Part shown: positions 56,806-64,000 of the stretch, one piece after another
Layout: each line of letters begins with the position of its first letter
Position numbering within the stretch: position 1 is the first letter of the stretch
Source: Methyloradius palustris
Lineage (GTDB): Bacteria > Pseudomonadota > Gammaproteobacteria > Burkholderiales > Methylophilaceae
Assembly: GCF_019703875.1 (NCBI RefSeq)
Contig: NZ_AP024110.1
Location: 248,001-312,000 of the forward strand
Direction of reading: 5' to 3'
Length of the DNA stretch: 64,000 nucleotides
Notes under the pieces: generated by a model
What the model was told of the DNA's origin: nothing
The model's input: the letters and a program-made list of their open reading frames with translations, nothing else
The model's database searches: none
Position numbers and translations under genes: made by a program

Positions 56806-56961
56806 TTATTTCAGTTTGGTTTCTTTATAAAGTACATGCTTACGAGCAACTGGATCAAACTTCTTGATTTCCATTTTCTCTGGCATGGTACGTTTGTTCT
56901 TGGTGGTGGTATAGAAATGACCTGTACCAGCACTTGACTCTAATTTGATTTTTTCACGCAT
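56806..56961 (-). CDS. rpmG: Ribosomal protein L33, zinc-independent form
   Basis: 51 residues (MREKIKLESSAGTGHFYTT, ending LYKETKLK). No cysteines at all, so it is the C- type that does not bind zinc. GGAACAAT precedes the ATG. It follows rpmB by 9 bp on the same strand, the usual rpmBG pair. Confidence 0.97.
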   Translation of the reverse strand: MREKIKLESSAGTGHFYTTTKNKRTMPEKMEIKKFDPVARKHVLYKETKLK

Positions 56962-56970
56962 GATTGTTCC

Positions 56971-57207
56971 TTAAATCTTCTCACCGCTTGCACGCATACC
57001 AGCTAGAACAGCATCAATGCCGTTTTTGTCGATTGTACGCAGTGCGGCGTTTGTAATACGCATACTAACCCAACGATTTTCGCTCTCAACCCAGAATTTG
57101 CGATTTTGCAAATTAGGTAAAAAACGACGTTTGGTTTTATTGTTTGCGTGGGAAACGTTATTTCCTACCATCGGCTTTTTGCCGGTTACCTGACATACGC
57201 GTGCCAT
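56971..57207 (-). CDS. rpmB: Ribosomal protein L28
   Basis: 78 residues: ARVCQVTGKKPMVGNNVSHA and RRFLPNLQNRKFW. GGAG at about 57215-57218 (complement) precedes ATG 57207. Upstream of rpmG, downstream of dut, all on the minus strand. Confidence 0.97.
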   Translation of the reverse strand: MARVCQVTGKKPMVGNNVSHANNKTKRRFLPNLQNRKFWVESENRWVSMRITNAALRTIDKNGIDAVLAGMRASGEKI

Positions 57208-57302
57208 GGTTTACTCCAAATTCGAAAAGACCGCATTTATACCATAAAAATGGCAGGTTCTTCAAGTGAATTAGCTTAATTCATCATATTTAAGCTAAAA
57301 AA

Positions 57303-57755
57303 CTAGTGTTTGCCTGTGCTACCAAACCCACCTTCGCCACGTTCGCTCGCCGCAAATTCATCCACTACACTAAAATCAGCCTGTATGACGGGCACAATGA
57401 TCAGTTGGGCAATGCGTTCCATCGGGTTGAGCATAAAAGGCTCACGACCTCTGTTCCAGCACGATACGAGCAATTGTCCCTGATAGTCAGAGTCAATCAG
57501 GCCGACAAGGTTACCTAATACGATGCCATGTTTGTGCCCAAGCCCTGAACGGGGCAGTATCATGGCTGCATAGTTTGGGTCACGCAGATATATGGCCATT
57601 CCAGTGGGTATTAATGTCGTTTCACCTGGGTTAAGCGTTTGTGTGTGCTCCAGGCATGCGCGTAAATCAAGGCCAGCTGACCCTGGCGTGGCATAGCTAG
57701 GTAGATGATTTCGCAGGCGCTCATCCAGAATTTTAAGCTCGACTTTTAATGACAT
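57303..57755 (-). CDS. dut: dUTP pyrophosphatase
   Basis: 150 residues with the five dUTPase motifs: PGSAGLDLRA, PRSGLGHKHGIVL, GLIDSDYQGQL, RIAQLIIVPV and the C-terminal ERGEGGFGSTGKH arm that closes the active site. Trimeric enzyme giving dUMP and keeping uracil out of DNA. Downstream of coaBC by 23 bp, an order (coaBC-dut) shared with E. coli. Confidence 0.97.
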   Translation of the reverse strand: MSLKVELKILDERLRNHLPSYATPGSAGLDLRACLEHTQTLNPGETTLIPTGMAIYLRDPNYAAMILPRSGLGHKHGIVLGNLVGLIDSDYQGQLLVSCWNRGREPFMLNPMERIAQLIIVPVIQADFSVVDEFAASERGEGGFGSTGKH

Positions 57756-57778
57756 GTGATGGCCTTTATTTAGGTGAA

Positions 57779-58966
57779 TTAAATGTTCATTATGTTGGCG
57801 ATATGTTGCAGTAGCGTAGCAGCAAGCTCAGCTTTTGGTGCATAAGAAAATGTGTGAGTACCTTCATCGTCCAGCAATACAATAGATGCATCGTCTTTAC
57901 CCATAGTGTCACTGGCAATATTGGCCACGACTAAAGGGAGTTTTTTGCGCTGCCTTTTTTCTTCGGCATGCTTAAGTAAATCGTCACTTTCAGCTGCGAA
58001 TCCTACGCAAAAAGGTGCATTGGGCATGGCTGCAACTTCAGCAATAATATCCCTATTTGGTATTAACTCTAAGGTAAGCGGTTGCCCACTTTTCTTGATT
58101 TTTTTCGCACTGTATTCTGCGGGGCGATAGTCGGCCACCGCAGCAACACCAATAAAAATATCCTGTTGGGCAATTGCATACATGACAGCCTGGTACATTT
58201 CCTCAGCACTCGTCACGGATTCAAAATGGCTGACTAATGGCGTTGTGAGTGAAGTTGGCCCGCTCACTAGCGTGACTTCAGCGCCCATCGCCTGTGCTAC
58301 CCGCGCAATGCTGTAACCCATTTTTCCAGAACTAAAATTGGTTAACGCACGTACAGGGTCAATCGATTCTAGAGTCGGCCCTGCAGTGACTAAAATACGT
58401 TTACCTTTGAAAATTTTTGGTAAAAAGGCCGTACTTAACCACTCTGCAATCTCTGCTGGTTCAAGCATGCGCCCCAAACCGACCTCACCACAGGCTTGCT
58501 CGCCGGCATCTGGACCGATAACTTTTATGTCATCAGCTTGCAATTGCTGGATATTGCGTTGCGTTGCCGGATTTTCCCACATTTGCTTATTCATGGCGGG
58601 CGCAACAATCAGCGGGCAGTCTCTTGCCAGGCAAAGTGTGCTTAATAGGTCATCAGCGCTACCATGCACGAGTTTGGATAAAAAGTTAGCGCTTGCTGGC
58701 GCAATCAAAATCGCGTCAGCACTGCGTGATAGCTCGATATGCGGCATGCCATTGGCAATGCTGCCATCCCACATTTCACTGAATACTGGCTTACCAGACA
58801 GCGCCTGCAAAGTGATAGGCGTGATGAACTCGCAGGCAGATTTAGTCATGACTACCTGAACGTCTATGCCTTGTTTAACGAGTAGTCGTACAAGTTCAGC
58901 CGCTTTGTAGGCTGCAATGCCGCCAGTGATGCCAAGTACCAGTTTTTTAATGGGAGAATACGTCAT
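57779..58966 (-). CDS. coaBC: Bifunctional phosphopantothenoylcysteine decarboxylase / phosphopantothenate-cysteine ligase
   Basis: 395 residues from ATG 58966 (MTYSPIKKLVLGITGGIAAY). A longer open frame runs back through the divergent radC gene and is rejected. The CoaC flavoprotein half has GGIAAYKAAELVR, PASANFLSKL and PAMNKQMWENP, with the active-site Cys in GEQACGEVGLGRM. The CoaB half starts near 190 (RILVTAGPTLESIDPVR). Together they turn 4'-phosphopantothenate into 4'-phosphopantetheine for CoA. Confidence 0.96.
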   Translation of the reverse strand: MTYSPIKKLVLGITGGIAAYKAAELVRLLVKQGIDVQVVMTKSACEFITPITLQALSGKPVFSEMWDGSIANGMPHIELSRSADAILIAPASANFLSKLVHGSADDLLSTLCLARDCPLIVAPAMNKQMWENPATQRNIQQLQADDIKVIGPDAGEQACGEVGLGRMLEPAEIAEWLSTAFLPKIFKGKRILVTAGPTLESIDPVRALTNFSSGKMGYSIARVAQAMGAEVTLVSGPTSLTTPLVSHFESVTSAEEMYQAVMYAIAQQDIFIGVAAVADYRPAEYSAKKIKKSGQPLTLELIPNRDIIAEVAAMPNAPFCVGFAAESDDLLKHAEEKRQRKKLPLVVANIASDTMGKDDASIVLLDDEGTHTFSYAPKAELAATLLQHIANIMNI

Positions 58967-59015
58967 AATAATCAATGGTTTTATATCAGTCGATTTTACA
59001 TGAAAGGCAACAGGC

Positions 59016-59690
59016 ATGGCGATTACAGATTGGCCAGAGGGTGAGCGTCCCAGAGAAAAGTTGTTGGCGAATGGCGTCGCAGTGTTGTCAGATGCAGAAC
59101 TATTGGCCATATTTTTACGGGTAGGTGTCACAGGCAAGAGTGCTGTGGATTTAGCACGTGATTTGCTCAACGCATTCGGTAGCTTGAACGGTATTTTCTC
59201 TGCATCGCTTGCTGAGATCACTGCTATTAATGGCATGGGTGATAGCAAATTCGCACAGCTACAGGCGATTTTTGAAATGAGTCGTCGTGCCTTGCAAGAA
59301 GATATGCAAAGCCGTGATGTATTGAGCTCACCCAAGCAAGTGAGGGATTACTTATGCCTGAAATTAGGTAGTTTGAATCGTGAGGTATTTCTCGTCTTGT
59401 TTCTCGATGCGCAAAACCGTGTGCTGGCTCAAGAAAGCATGTTTGAGGGAACGCTTACCCAAACCAGTGTGTATCCGCGAGAAATAGTGAAGCGAGCATT
59501 ACATCACAACGCAGCTTCGGTGATTTTCGCTCATAACCATCCATCGGGTATTGCTCAGCAGAGCCGTGCGGACGAGATGCTGACTAAAGCACTCAAGGAT
59601 GCCTTGGCATTGGTTGATGTGCGCGTGCTAGACCACTTTGTTGTTGCGGGAAACCAGACGCTATCGTTTGCTGAACGCGGCCTGCTTTAG
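59016..59690 (+). CDS. radC: RadC family protein (JAB/MPN+ domain)
   Basis: 224 residues. A helix-hairpin-helix N-terminal region (ITAINGMGDSKFAQL) and a C-terminal JAB/MPN+ domain with metal motif HNHPSG starting at H173. Despite the name, a direct DNA repair role is doubtful for the family. Divergent from coaBC with a 49-bp spacer, the arrangement also seen in E. coli. ATG at 59016. Confidence 0.94.
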   Translation: MAITDWPEGERPREKLLANGVAVLSDAELLAIFLRVGVTGKSAVDLARDLLNAFGSLNGIFSASLAEITAINGMGDSKFAQLQAIFEMSRRALQEDMQSRDVLSSPKQVRDYLCLKLGSLNREVFLVLFLDAQNRVLAQESMFEGTLTQTSVYPREIVKRALHHNAASVIFAHNHPSGIAQQSRADEMLTKALKDALALVDVRVLDHFVVAGNQTLSFAERGLL

Positions 59691-59762
59691 TTACTTTATT
59701 CACTTATAGAGGCCTGACTTAAAGATATCCAGCCTAACTTTAAGCCTAGTTCAGCCTAAATA

Positions 59763-60083
59763 TCACTTGGGGTTGAGTGTGCCGCGGTTAAAGTCTTTAT
59801 CTCCAGGTTTAATGCATCGACCAACACCAAGGCCAAAAAATCCGCCCTGAGTACCATTAGGGCAGCCCTGGTTTTCCACATACTGTTTGGAGATTTTTTC
59901 AGCTACAACAGCTTTTTCTTTTTCTACAAATTTCCAGCGCCCATTCGGCTGCAAAATCACTTTATCGCCACTGGCGGTGACTGCTTCAATATCGCTGCCA
60001 GCATCTTCAGCTGCTGCGTAGCTCATTGATAGGGATGCGGCAAATAACATTGAAAGAACTGCTAGGGTGGTGGTTTTCTTCAT
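59763..60083 (-). CDS. Small exported protein of unknown function
   Basis: 106 residues from ATG 60083 (MKKTTTLAVLSML); the frame extends further upstream but that part has no signal-peptide start. Signal peptide cut probably after SYA or AAA (about 23-25). The mature part has VTASGDKVILQPNGRWKFVE, a pattern met in short periplasmic proteins that carry a GxxVxLxxxGxW segment, and two cysteines (C73 and C89 approximately) that may form a disulfide. Function not recognised. Ribosome-binding site weak. Confidence 0.7.
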   Translation of the reverse strand: MKKTTTLAVLSMLFAASLSMSYAAAEDAGSDIEAVTASGDKVILQPNGRWKFVEKEKAVVAEKISKQYVENQGCPNGTQGGFFGLGVGRCIKPGDKDFNRGTLNPK

Positions 60084-60305
60084 GTATTCAGGGCTTTCAT
60101 TCGGGTGAAAAGTAATTGCCATAACCCTAACATAAATCAAGCAGAGCATGAAGTAGCATTGCCTGAAAGCATGCAGACGTATGCTGGTGTAGAGTCGGCA
60201 GTGTCCTACAGTCAAATCAGCTTATTCAGGCTGCTGAGTGATGTATTGAATCTCTAATATAGAAATGCATCAAAGAATTCCAAAAGATTTTTCAGGAGAA
60301 ATAAA

Positions 60306-60527
60306 ATGAATCGAGCATCTAAATTTTTCACAGTGAGTTTGTTAACGTTTACCTTATTGAGCTTGAGCGCTTGTAGCGGCATGACAAAGCGCGATAAGAA
60401 TACCGCCGTAGGCGCAGGTGTTGGTGCTGTTGCTGGTGCGGTTTTAACTGGCGGCAGTGCTATCGGTACTGTAGGTGGTGCAGCCGTGGGTGGCGTGATT
60501 GGTAATCAGGTAGGTAAACACAAATAA
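60306..60527 (+). CDS. Glycine-zipper lipoprotein (OsmB-like)
   Basis: 73 residues. Lipobox LSAC (C23) after a hydrophobic signal, then a glycine-zipper hairpin (GAGVGAVAGAV, GGAAVGGVIGNQVG). Resembles OsmB/SlyB-type outer-membrane lipoproteins, which are often osmotically or stress induced. AGGAGAA at 60293-60299 directly precedes the ATG. Followed by a strong terminator, so it is a single-gene unit. Confidence 0.88.
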   Translation: MNRASKFFTVSLLTFTLLSLSACSGMTKRDKNTAVGAGVGAVAGAVLTGGSAIGTVGGAAVGGVIGNQVGKHK

Positions 60528-60567
60528 AGTCTCTATGTAGTCTAATAGTTATTGATTTAGCGCTATC

Positions 60568-60604
60568 AAAAGCCCTTGTTACTTGAAATAACAAGGGCTT
60601 TTTT
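60568..60604 (+). terminator. Intrinsic terminator after the glycine-zipper lipoprotein gene
   Basis: AAAAGCCCTTGTTA (60568-60581) pairs with TAACAAGGGCTTTT (60589-60602) around CTTGAAA, followed by more T. Confidence 0.92.
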
Positions 60605-60743
60605 GCGCCTTTATTTTTTTGGCGAGGCCAATTCCTTTGTGGATTAGCTACAGTTACATATTCTATTCAGCAAGGCCTGATTTATACTATGACTCTTGTT
60701 AACAAACTCAAGTTAAACGAGTCACAAGCACTGGCGAATAAAA

Positions 60744-62798
60744 ATGAATCATGTATTTAAAAAAATAGGGTGGATTTTAGTCGCTTTGCTAGGCGCTACC
60801 GCAGTGAGCGCCATTGCGACGCATCGTGGTGAAAGCATCAATGCTTTGTGGTTTATTACTGCGGCGCTGTGTATTTATGCGATTGCCTATCGTTTTTACG
60901 CGGCATGGATTATCGCAAAAGTATTAACGGTCGATGAAACGCGTGCAACGCCCGCCGAACGCATGGATAACGGCCGCGATTTTGTACCTACTAATAAATG
61001 GGTGGTATTTGGTCACCATTTTGCTGCAATCGCAGGGCCTGGCCCACTGGTTGGGCCAACGCTTGCTGCCCAGTTTGGTTACTTGCCTGGCACGCTCTGG
61101 ATATTAATCGGTGCAGTGCTTGGTGGTTGTGTGCAAGATACCGTGACATTGTTTTTATCTACGCGGCGCAATGGCAAGAGCTTGGGGCAGATGGCGCGTG
61201 ATGAGTTGGGTCCGATTGGTGGTTCTGCCGCGTTGATAGGTACCTTTGCCATCATGATTATCTTGATTGCTGTGCTCGGCTTAGTAGTCGTAAATGCGAT
61301 GAAGCATAGCCCGTGGGCAACATCTACTGTGGCTGCGACTATTCCTATCGCCATGATTGTTGGGCTTTACATGCGTCATTTCAGGCCAGGCCAAGTGCTT
61401 GAGGCTTCAGCGTTGGGTGTTGCCTTGCTTTTGCTTGCAGTATTTATGGGCGGGTTTGTTGACCATCATCCTACATTACGTGTCATTTTTGATCATGATG
61501 GATTGACGCTGGCATGGTGGGTGATTGCCTATGGCCTAGCCGCCGCAGTCTTGCCTGTATGGCTGTTGCTTGCACCTAGAGATTATCTTTCTACCTTTAT
61601 GAAGCTGGGCACGGTCATTGTGCTAGCACTGGCCATATTCATCTGGCGCCCCGATGTGCAGATGCCAGCTTTGACCAAGTTTATTGATGGCACAGGCCCT
61701 ATATTTGGCGGGTCTTTATTCCCGTTTGTCTTTATTACCATTGCTTGCGGTGCGGTATCTGGTTTTCATGCCTTGATTGCTTCTGGCACAACGCCAAAGT
61801 TGATTGCTAATGAACGCGACATCCGCATGATTGCTTATGGTGGCATGTTGCTCGAATCGTTCGTTGCGATTATGGCCATGGTTGCAGCTACAGTGCTTGA
61901 GCCTGGCGTGTTTTTCGCCATCAATAGCCCAGCAGGTGTTGTGGGTAAAGAGGCGGCAGACGCAGTTGCCATGATTTCTTCTTGGGGTTTCCCCGTGACT
62001 GTGGAGCAAATGCAGAGTTTGGCGACTGACATGGGCGAATCAACCTTGTTCGCACGCACGGGCGGGGCGCCATCACTTGCAGTAGGCATGGCCACTATAT
62101 TTGGCAAAGCCTTTGGCCAGGGACTACTTGCTTTGTGGTACCACTTTGCCATTATGTTTGAGGCTATTTTTATATTGACCACGCTAGATGCAGGTACGCG
62201 CGTTGGTCGATTCATGCTGCAAGATATGTTGAGCAATATTTGGCCAAAAATGGGTCAAACCTCATGGTATCCCTCAGTGATTTTAACCAGTGGGCTGGTG
62301 GTCGCTGGTTGGGGATATTTTCTTTATATCGGAGTGATTGACCCAAATGGTGGCGTCAATATTCTGTGGCCGATGTTTGGCATTGCTAACCAGATGTTGG
62401 CAGCTATCGCTTTGAGCGTTGGTACGGGCATTCTGATTAAAAATGGCAAACTAAAGTATGCGTGGGTCACAGGTTTGCCACTGGTTTGGCTGGTCACACT
62501 GACCACAAGTGCCGCATGGGAGAAAATTACCAGCCCTGATGTTCGCGTAGGCTTTTTTGCTGCTGCTAATGATTTAGCCAGCAAACTAGCTGCAGGACTG
62601 TTACCACCAGAAAAAGCGGCGGTTGCACCACAACTAATCCTTAACCAACGCCTAGATGCTTGGCTCACGCTTTTCTTTGTAGTAATGCTCTGGATAGTGG
62701 TGCTGGATATGTTGCGGGTATGTGTGCGTTATCTTGCGGGTAAATCTGTGCGGCCGAATACTGAAACACCTTATGTGGCCACCCAACTGGTTAATTAA
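60744..62798 (+). CDS. cstA: Carbon starvation protein A family transporter
   Basis: 684 residues with about 16-18 membrane helices. Family motifs: VFGHHFAAIAGPGPLVGPTLA near 90-110, GGCVQDTVTLFLSTRRNGKSL and SGFHALIASGTTPK. CstA/BtsT proteins take up peptides or pyruvate on starvation. It is followed by ybdD, its usual small partner. Start ATG 60744; no two-component btsSR genes are present. Confidence 0.94.
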   Translation: MNHVFKKIGWILVALLGATAVSAIATHRGESINALWFITAALCIYAIAYRFYAAWIIAKVLTVDETRATPAERMDNGRDFVPTNKWVVFGHHFAAIAGPGPLVGPTLAAQFGYLPGTLWILIGAVLGGCVQDTVTLFLSTRRNGKSLGQMARDELGPIGGSAALIGTFAIMIILIAVLGLVVVNAMKHSPWATSTVAATIPIAMIVGLYMRHFRPGQVLEASALGVALLLLAVFMGGFVDHHPTLRVIFDHDGLTLAWWVIAYGLAAAVLPVWLLLAPRDYLSTFMKLGTVIVLALAIFIWRPDVQMPALTKFIDGTGPIFGGSLFPFVFITIACGAVSGFHALIASGTTPKLIANERDIRMIAYGGMLLESFVAIMAMVAATVLEPGVFFAINSPAGVVGKEAADAVAMISSWGFPVTVEQMQSLATDMGESTLFARTGGAPSLAVGMATIFGKAFGQGLLALWYHFAIMFEAIFILTTLDAGTRVGRFMLQDMLSNIWPKMGQTSWYPSVILTSGLVVAGWGYFLYIGVIDPNGGVNILWPMFGIANQMLAAIALSVGTGILIKNGKLKYAWVTGLPLVWLVTLTTSAAWEKITSPDVRVGFFAAANDLASKLAAGLLPPEKAAVAPQLILNQRLDAWLTLFFVVMLWIVVLDMLRVCVRYLAGKSVRPNTETPYVATQLVN

Positions 62799-62827
62799 AT
62801 TGAGCCAGTAATCTAAAGGAGGATCGT

Positions 62828-63013
62828 GTGATTAAGAGACTAAAAGCATTTTGGCGTCTTGTACGCCGACTCTCTGGCGATGACGCTTATGAGCAATATC
62901 TGGCACATTTTGCAGCGCACCATGATGCGGTAGATGAGTTGCCATTAAGCAAGGAAGCGTTTTTCAAGCAATGGCAAAACAATAAATGGACGGGTATCAA
63001 GCGCTGCTGCTAA
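62828..63013 (+). CDS. ybdD: YbdD/YjiX family small protein
   Basis: 61 residues: RLVRRLSGDDAYEQYLAHF and the C-terminal WTGIKRCC. The family (formerly DUF466) nearly always sits after cstA or btsT, and YbdD/YjiX proteins are thought to assist those transporters. GTG start at 62828 with AAAGGAGG at 62815-62822, 29 bp after cstA. Confidence 0.9.
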   Translation: MIKRLKAFWRLVRRLSGDDAYEQYLAHFAAHHDAVDELPLSKEAFFKQWQNNKWTGIKRCC

Positions 63014-63034
63014 GCAACGCTAAGTTGTTTGGTG

Positions 63035-63223
63035 TTATTTCCCGCCCATAATCCTTGCAACATCTTCAAAGCTTAGCTCTTGCACTTCTATGCCGTGGTT
63101 GTTTGAGCTAGAAGGCGCAATCTTTAATTCATCCCTCGGCTTTTCATTGGCTTGCAAAGGCAAGCTGCTGTCAGCCTTTGTGCCTGTGTTTTTATCGAAC
63201 ATTGATTGAATTAGGCTTATCAT
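63035..63223 (-). CDS. Unrecognised 62-residue protein ending in a double-glycine-like motif
   Basis: 62 residues with AAGGAG (complement of 63230-63235) six bases or so before ATG 63223, a strong sign of translation. The N-terminus is MISLIQSMFDKNTG, the middle is polar (Ser, Lys, Asn-rich), and the C-terminus is ELSFEDVARIMGGK. That end fits the LSxxELxxIxGG pattern of double-glycine leader peptides, with Asp and Val in place of Glu and Leu, but only one lysine follows the GG. No signal peptide or membrane segment. Flanked by ybdD (convergent) and lgt (same strand). Family and function unknown to me. Confidence 0.6.
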   Translation of the reverse strand: MISLIQSMFDKNTGTKADSSLPLQANEKPRDELKIAPSSSNNHGIEVQELSFEDVARIMGGK

Positions 63224-63424
63224 TTTTATCTCCTTAAAACTTGATCCACGTATTCAATAATGCAAATCGTGTACCAATAGATTTAAGAGATATATCACTT
63301 CTATAACTCTATGATTTTTATGAGTTAGTCATTTTCCGCTGAATAGAAGACGGCTAAAACGTTAAAGAGTAATGTCGAATTCATCACAACTGTATGGTTA
63401 ATCGTCAGATTTTCAGCAATATGA

Positions 63425-64000
63425 TTAGCGGGTAAATTTATTGGCGAGTGCGCTTCTAAGCATCCATATACCTACTAGCACCATAGGCAAACTCAACCAT
63501 TGGCCCATGCTCATTCCCAATGCCAGAAAACCTAGGAAACTATCTGGCTGACGCGTAAATTCTACTAAAAAGCGGAACGTGCCATAGCCTATCAAAAATA
63601 GACCAGAAATCGCACCGACAGGTCGTGGTTTGGCCGAGTATGTCCACAGAATAATAAACAGCAGTATGCCCTCTAACCCAAACTCATAAAGCTGAGATGG
63701 GTGACGAGGCACATTATCTACGCGCGGAAATACCATTCCCCAAGGCAGGTTGGTTGCGCGCCCCCATAATTCACCGTTGATGAAATTACCCATACGACCA
63801 GCGGCCAAGCCTATCGGCACAAGTGGCGCGACAAAATCCATGATGCTGAGCCACTGTTTACCTGTTTTACGGGCAAAGAAGAACATCGCGGTTAATACAC
63901 CTAGGAAGCCGCCATGAAAAGACATACCGCCTTGCCATAGAAAAAATATCTCTAAAGGGTGGCTAATAAAATAAGTAGGTTGGTAGAACACTACATAACC
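63425..64000 (-). CDS. lgt: Prolipoprotein diacylglyceryl transferase, C-terminal part
   Basis: 192 codons; the 5' end lies beyond the window. Starts in view with GYVVFYQPTYF, then GGMSFHGGFLG (catalytic His region) and the Lgt signature GRMGNFINGELWGR. Several membrane helices follow. Lgt attaches diacylglycerol to the lipobox cysteine of prolipoproteins, such as the OsmB-like protein at 60306. The 201-bp gap between it and the 62-residue gene has no other recognisable feature. Confidence 0.96.
   Translation of the reverse strand, partial: GYVVFYQPTYFISHPLEIFFLWQGGMSFHGGFLGVLTAMFFFARKTGKQWLSIMDFVAPLVPIGLAAGRMGNFINGELWGRATNLPWGMVFPRVDNVPRHPSQLYEFGLEGILLFIILWTYSAKPRPVGAISGLFLIGYGTFRFLVEFTRQPDSFLGFLALGMSMGQWLSLPMVLVGIWMLRSALANKFTR

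Noticed and set aside
57271..57298. AT-rich inverted repeat TTAGCTTAA / TTAAGCTAA between dut and rpmB
   Set aside because: Perfect but entirely AT-rich apart from one GC pair per arm, and lacking a T-run in the minus-strand direction; too weak to call a terminator.
58967..59335. Upstream extension of the coaBC frame by 123 codons
   Set aside because: It runs antisense through radC; the CoaC N-terminus (LVLGITGGIAAYKA) is correctly placed from ATG 58966.
63303..63328. Weak hairpin AACTC...GAGTT downstream of lgt
   Set aside because: Short stem in AT-rich DNA with no T-run; likely chance.

Overview
The window is a contiguous, housekeeping-rich chromosome segment from a betaproteobacterium, most likely a methylotroph of the family Methylophilaceae (Methylotenera/Methylophilus/Methylobacillus type). 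The lineage call is inference. It rests on the short (HisZ-dependent) HisG, a tat cluster at the end of the his operon, petABC followed by sspAB, tRNA-Trp between tuf and secE, and a hexulose-6-phosphate synthase gene, which marks the ribulose monophosphate route of formaldehyde assimilation. Nothing in the window looks like phage, an insertion sequence, a plasmid or CRISPR.

Layout. 1-4811: end of an mla lipid-transport operon (mlaD', mlaC, mlaB), an ABC-2 exporter pair, a BolA-like gene, monothiol glutaredoxin and murA. 4891-12520: histidine biosynthesis hisG-D-C-[hps]-B-H-A-F-I-E, with hps as an insert carrying its own promoter and terminator. 12522-14302: a HIT hydrolase and tatABC. 14299-16245: a DegS-type protease (minus strand) and a Nif3-like protein. 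16431-20176: cytochrome bc1 (petABC) and sspAB. 20216-25744: tRNA-Thr, Tyr, Gly and Thr, tuf copy 1, tRNA-Trp, secE, nusG, rplK, rplA, a structured leader, rplJ and rplL. 25926-34343: rpoB and rpoC. 34455-38701: rpsL, rpsG, fusA, tuf copy 2. 38783-52227: the S10, spc and alpha ribosomal clusters, ending in rpoA and rplQ.

52293-64000 is more mixed: a thioredoxin-fold protein (minus), mgtE, an MscS channel, a fatty acid desaturase, rpmG, rpmB, dut and coaBC (minus), radC, a small secreted protein (minus), a glycine-zipper lipoprotein, cstA with ybdD, an unrecognised 62-residue protein (minus), and the 3' part of lgt (minus).

Most of the window is the gene-expression machinery in its ancient conserved order. 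The points that depart from textbook order or add regulation are: rpsD (S4) is absent between rpsK and rpoA; hps sits inside the his operon without hpi; the two tuf genes look identical at nucleotide level; consensus-like promoters lie inside the ribosomal clusters (before rpsL, rplC, rplN and rpsM); a long hairpin leader precedes rplJ; several short tandem duplications sit in spacers at 19-23 kb; and a 62-residue protein ends in a motif like double-glycine leader peptides. I found no convincing new multi-gene system. All calls come from reading the sequence; no database search was run.
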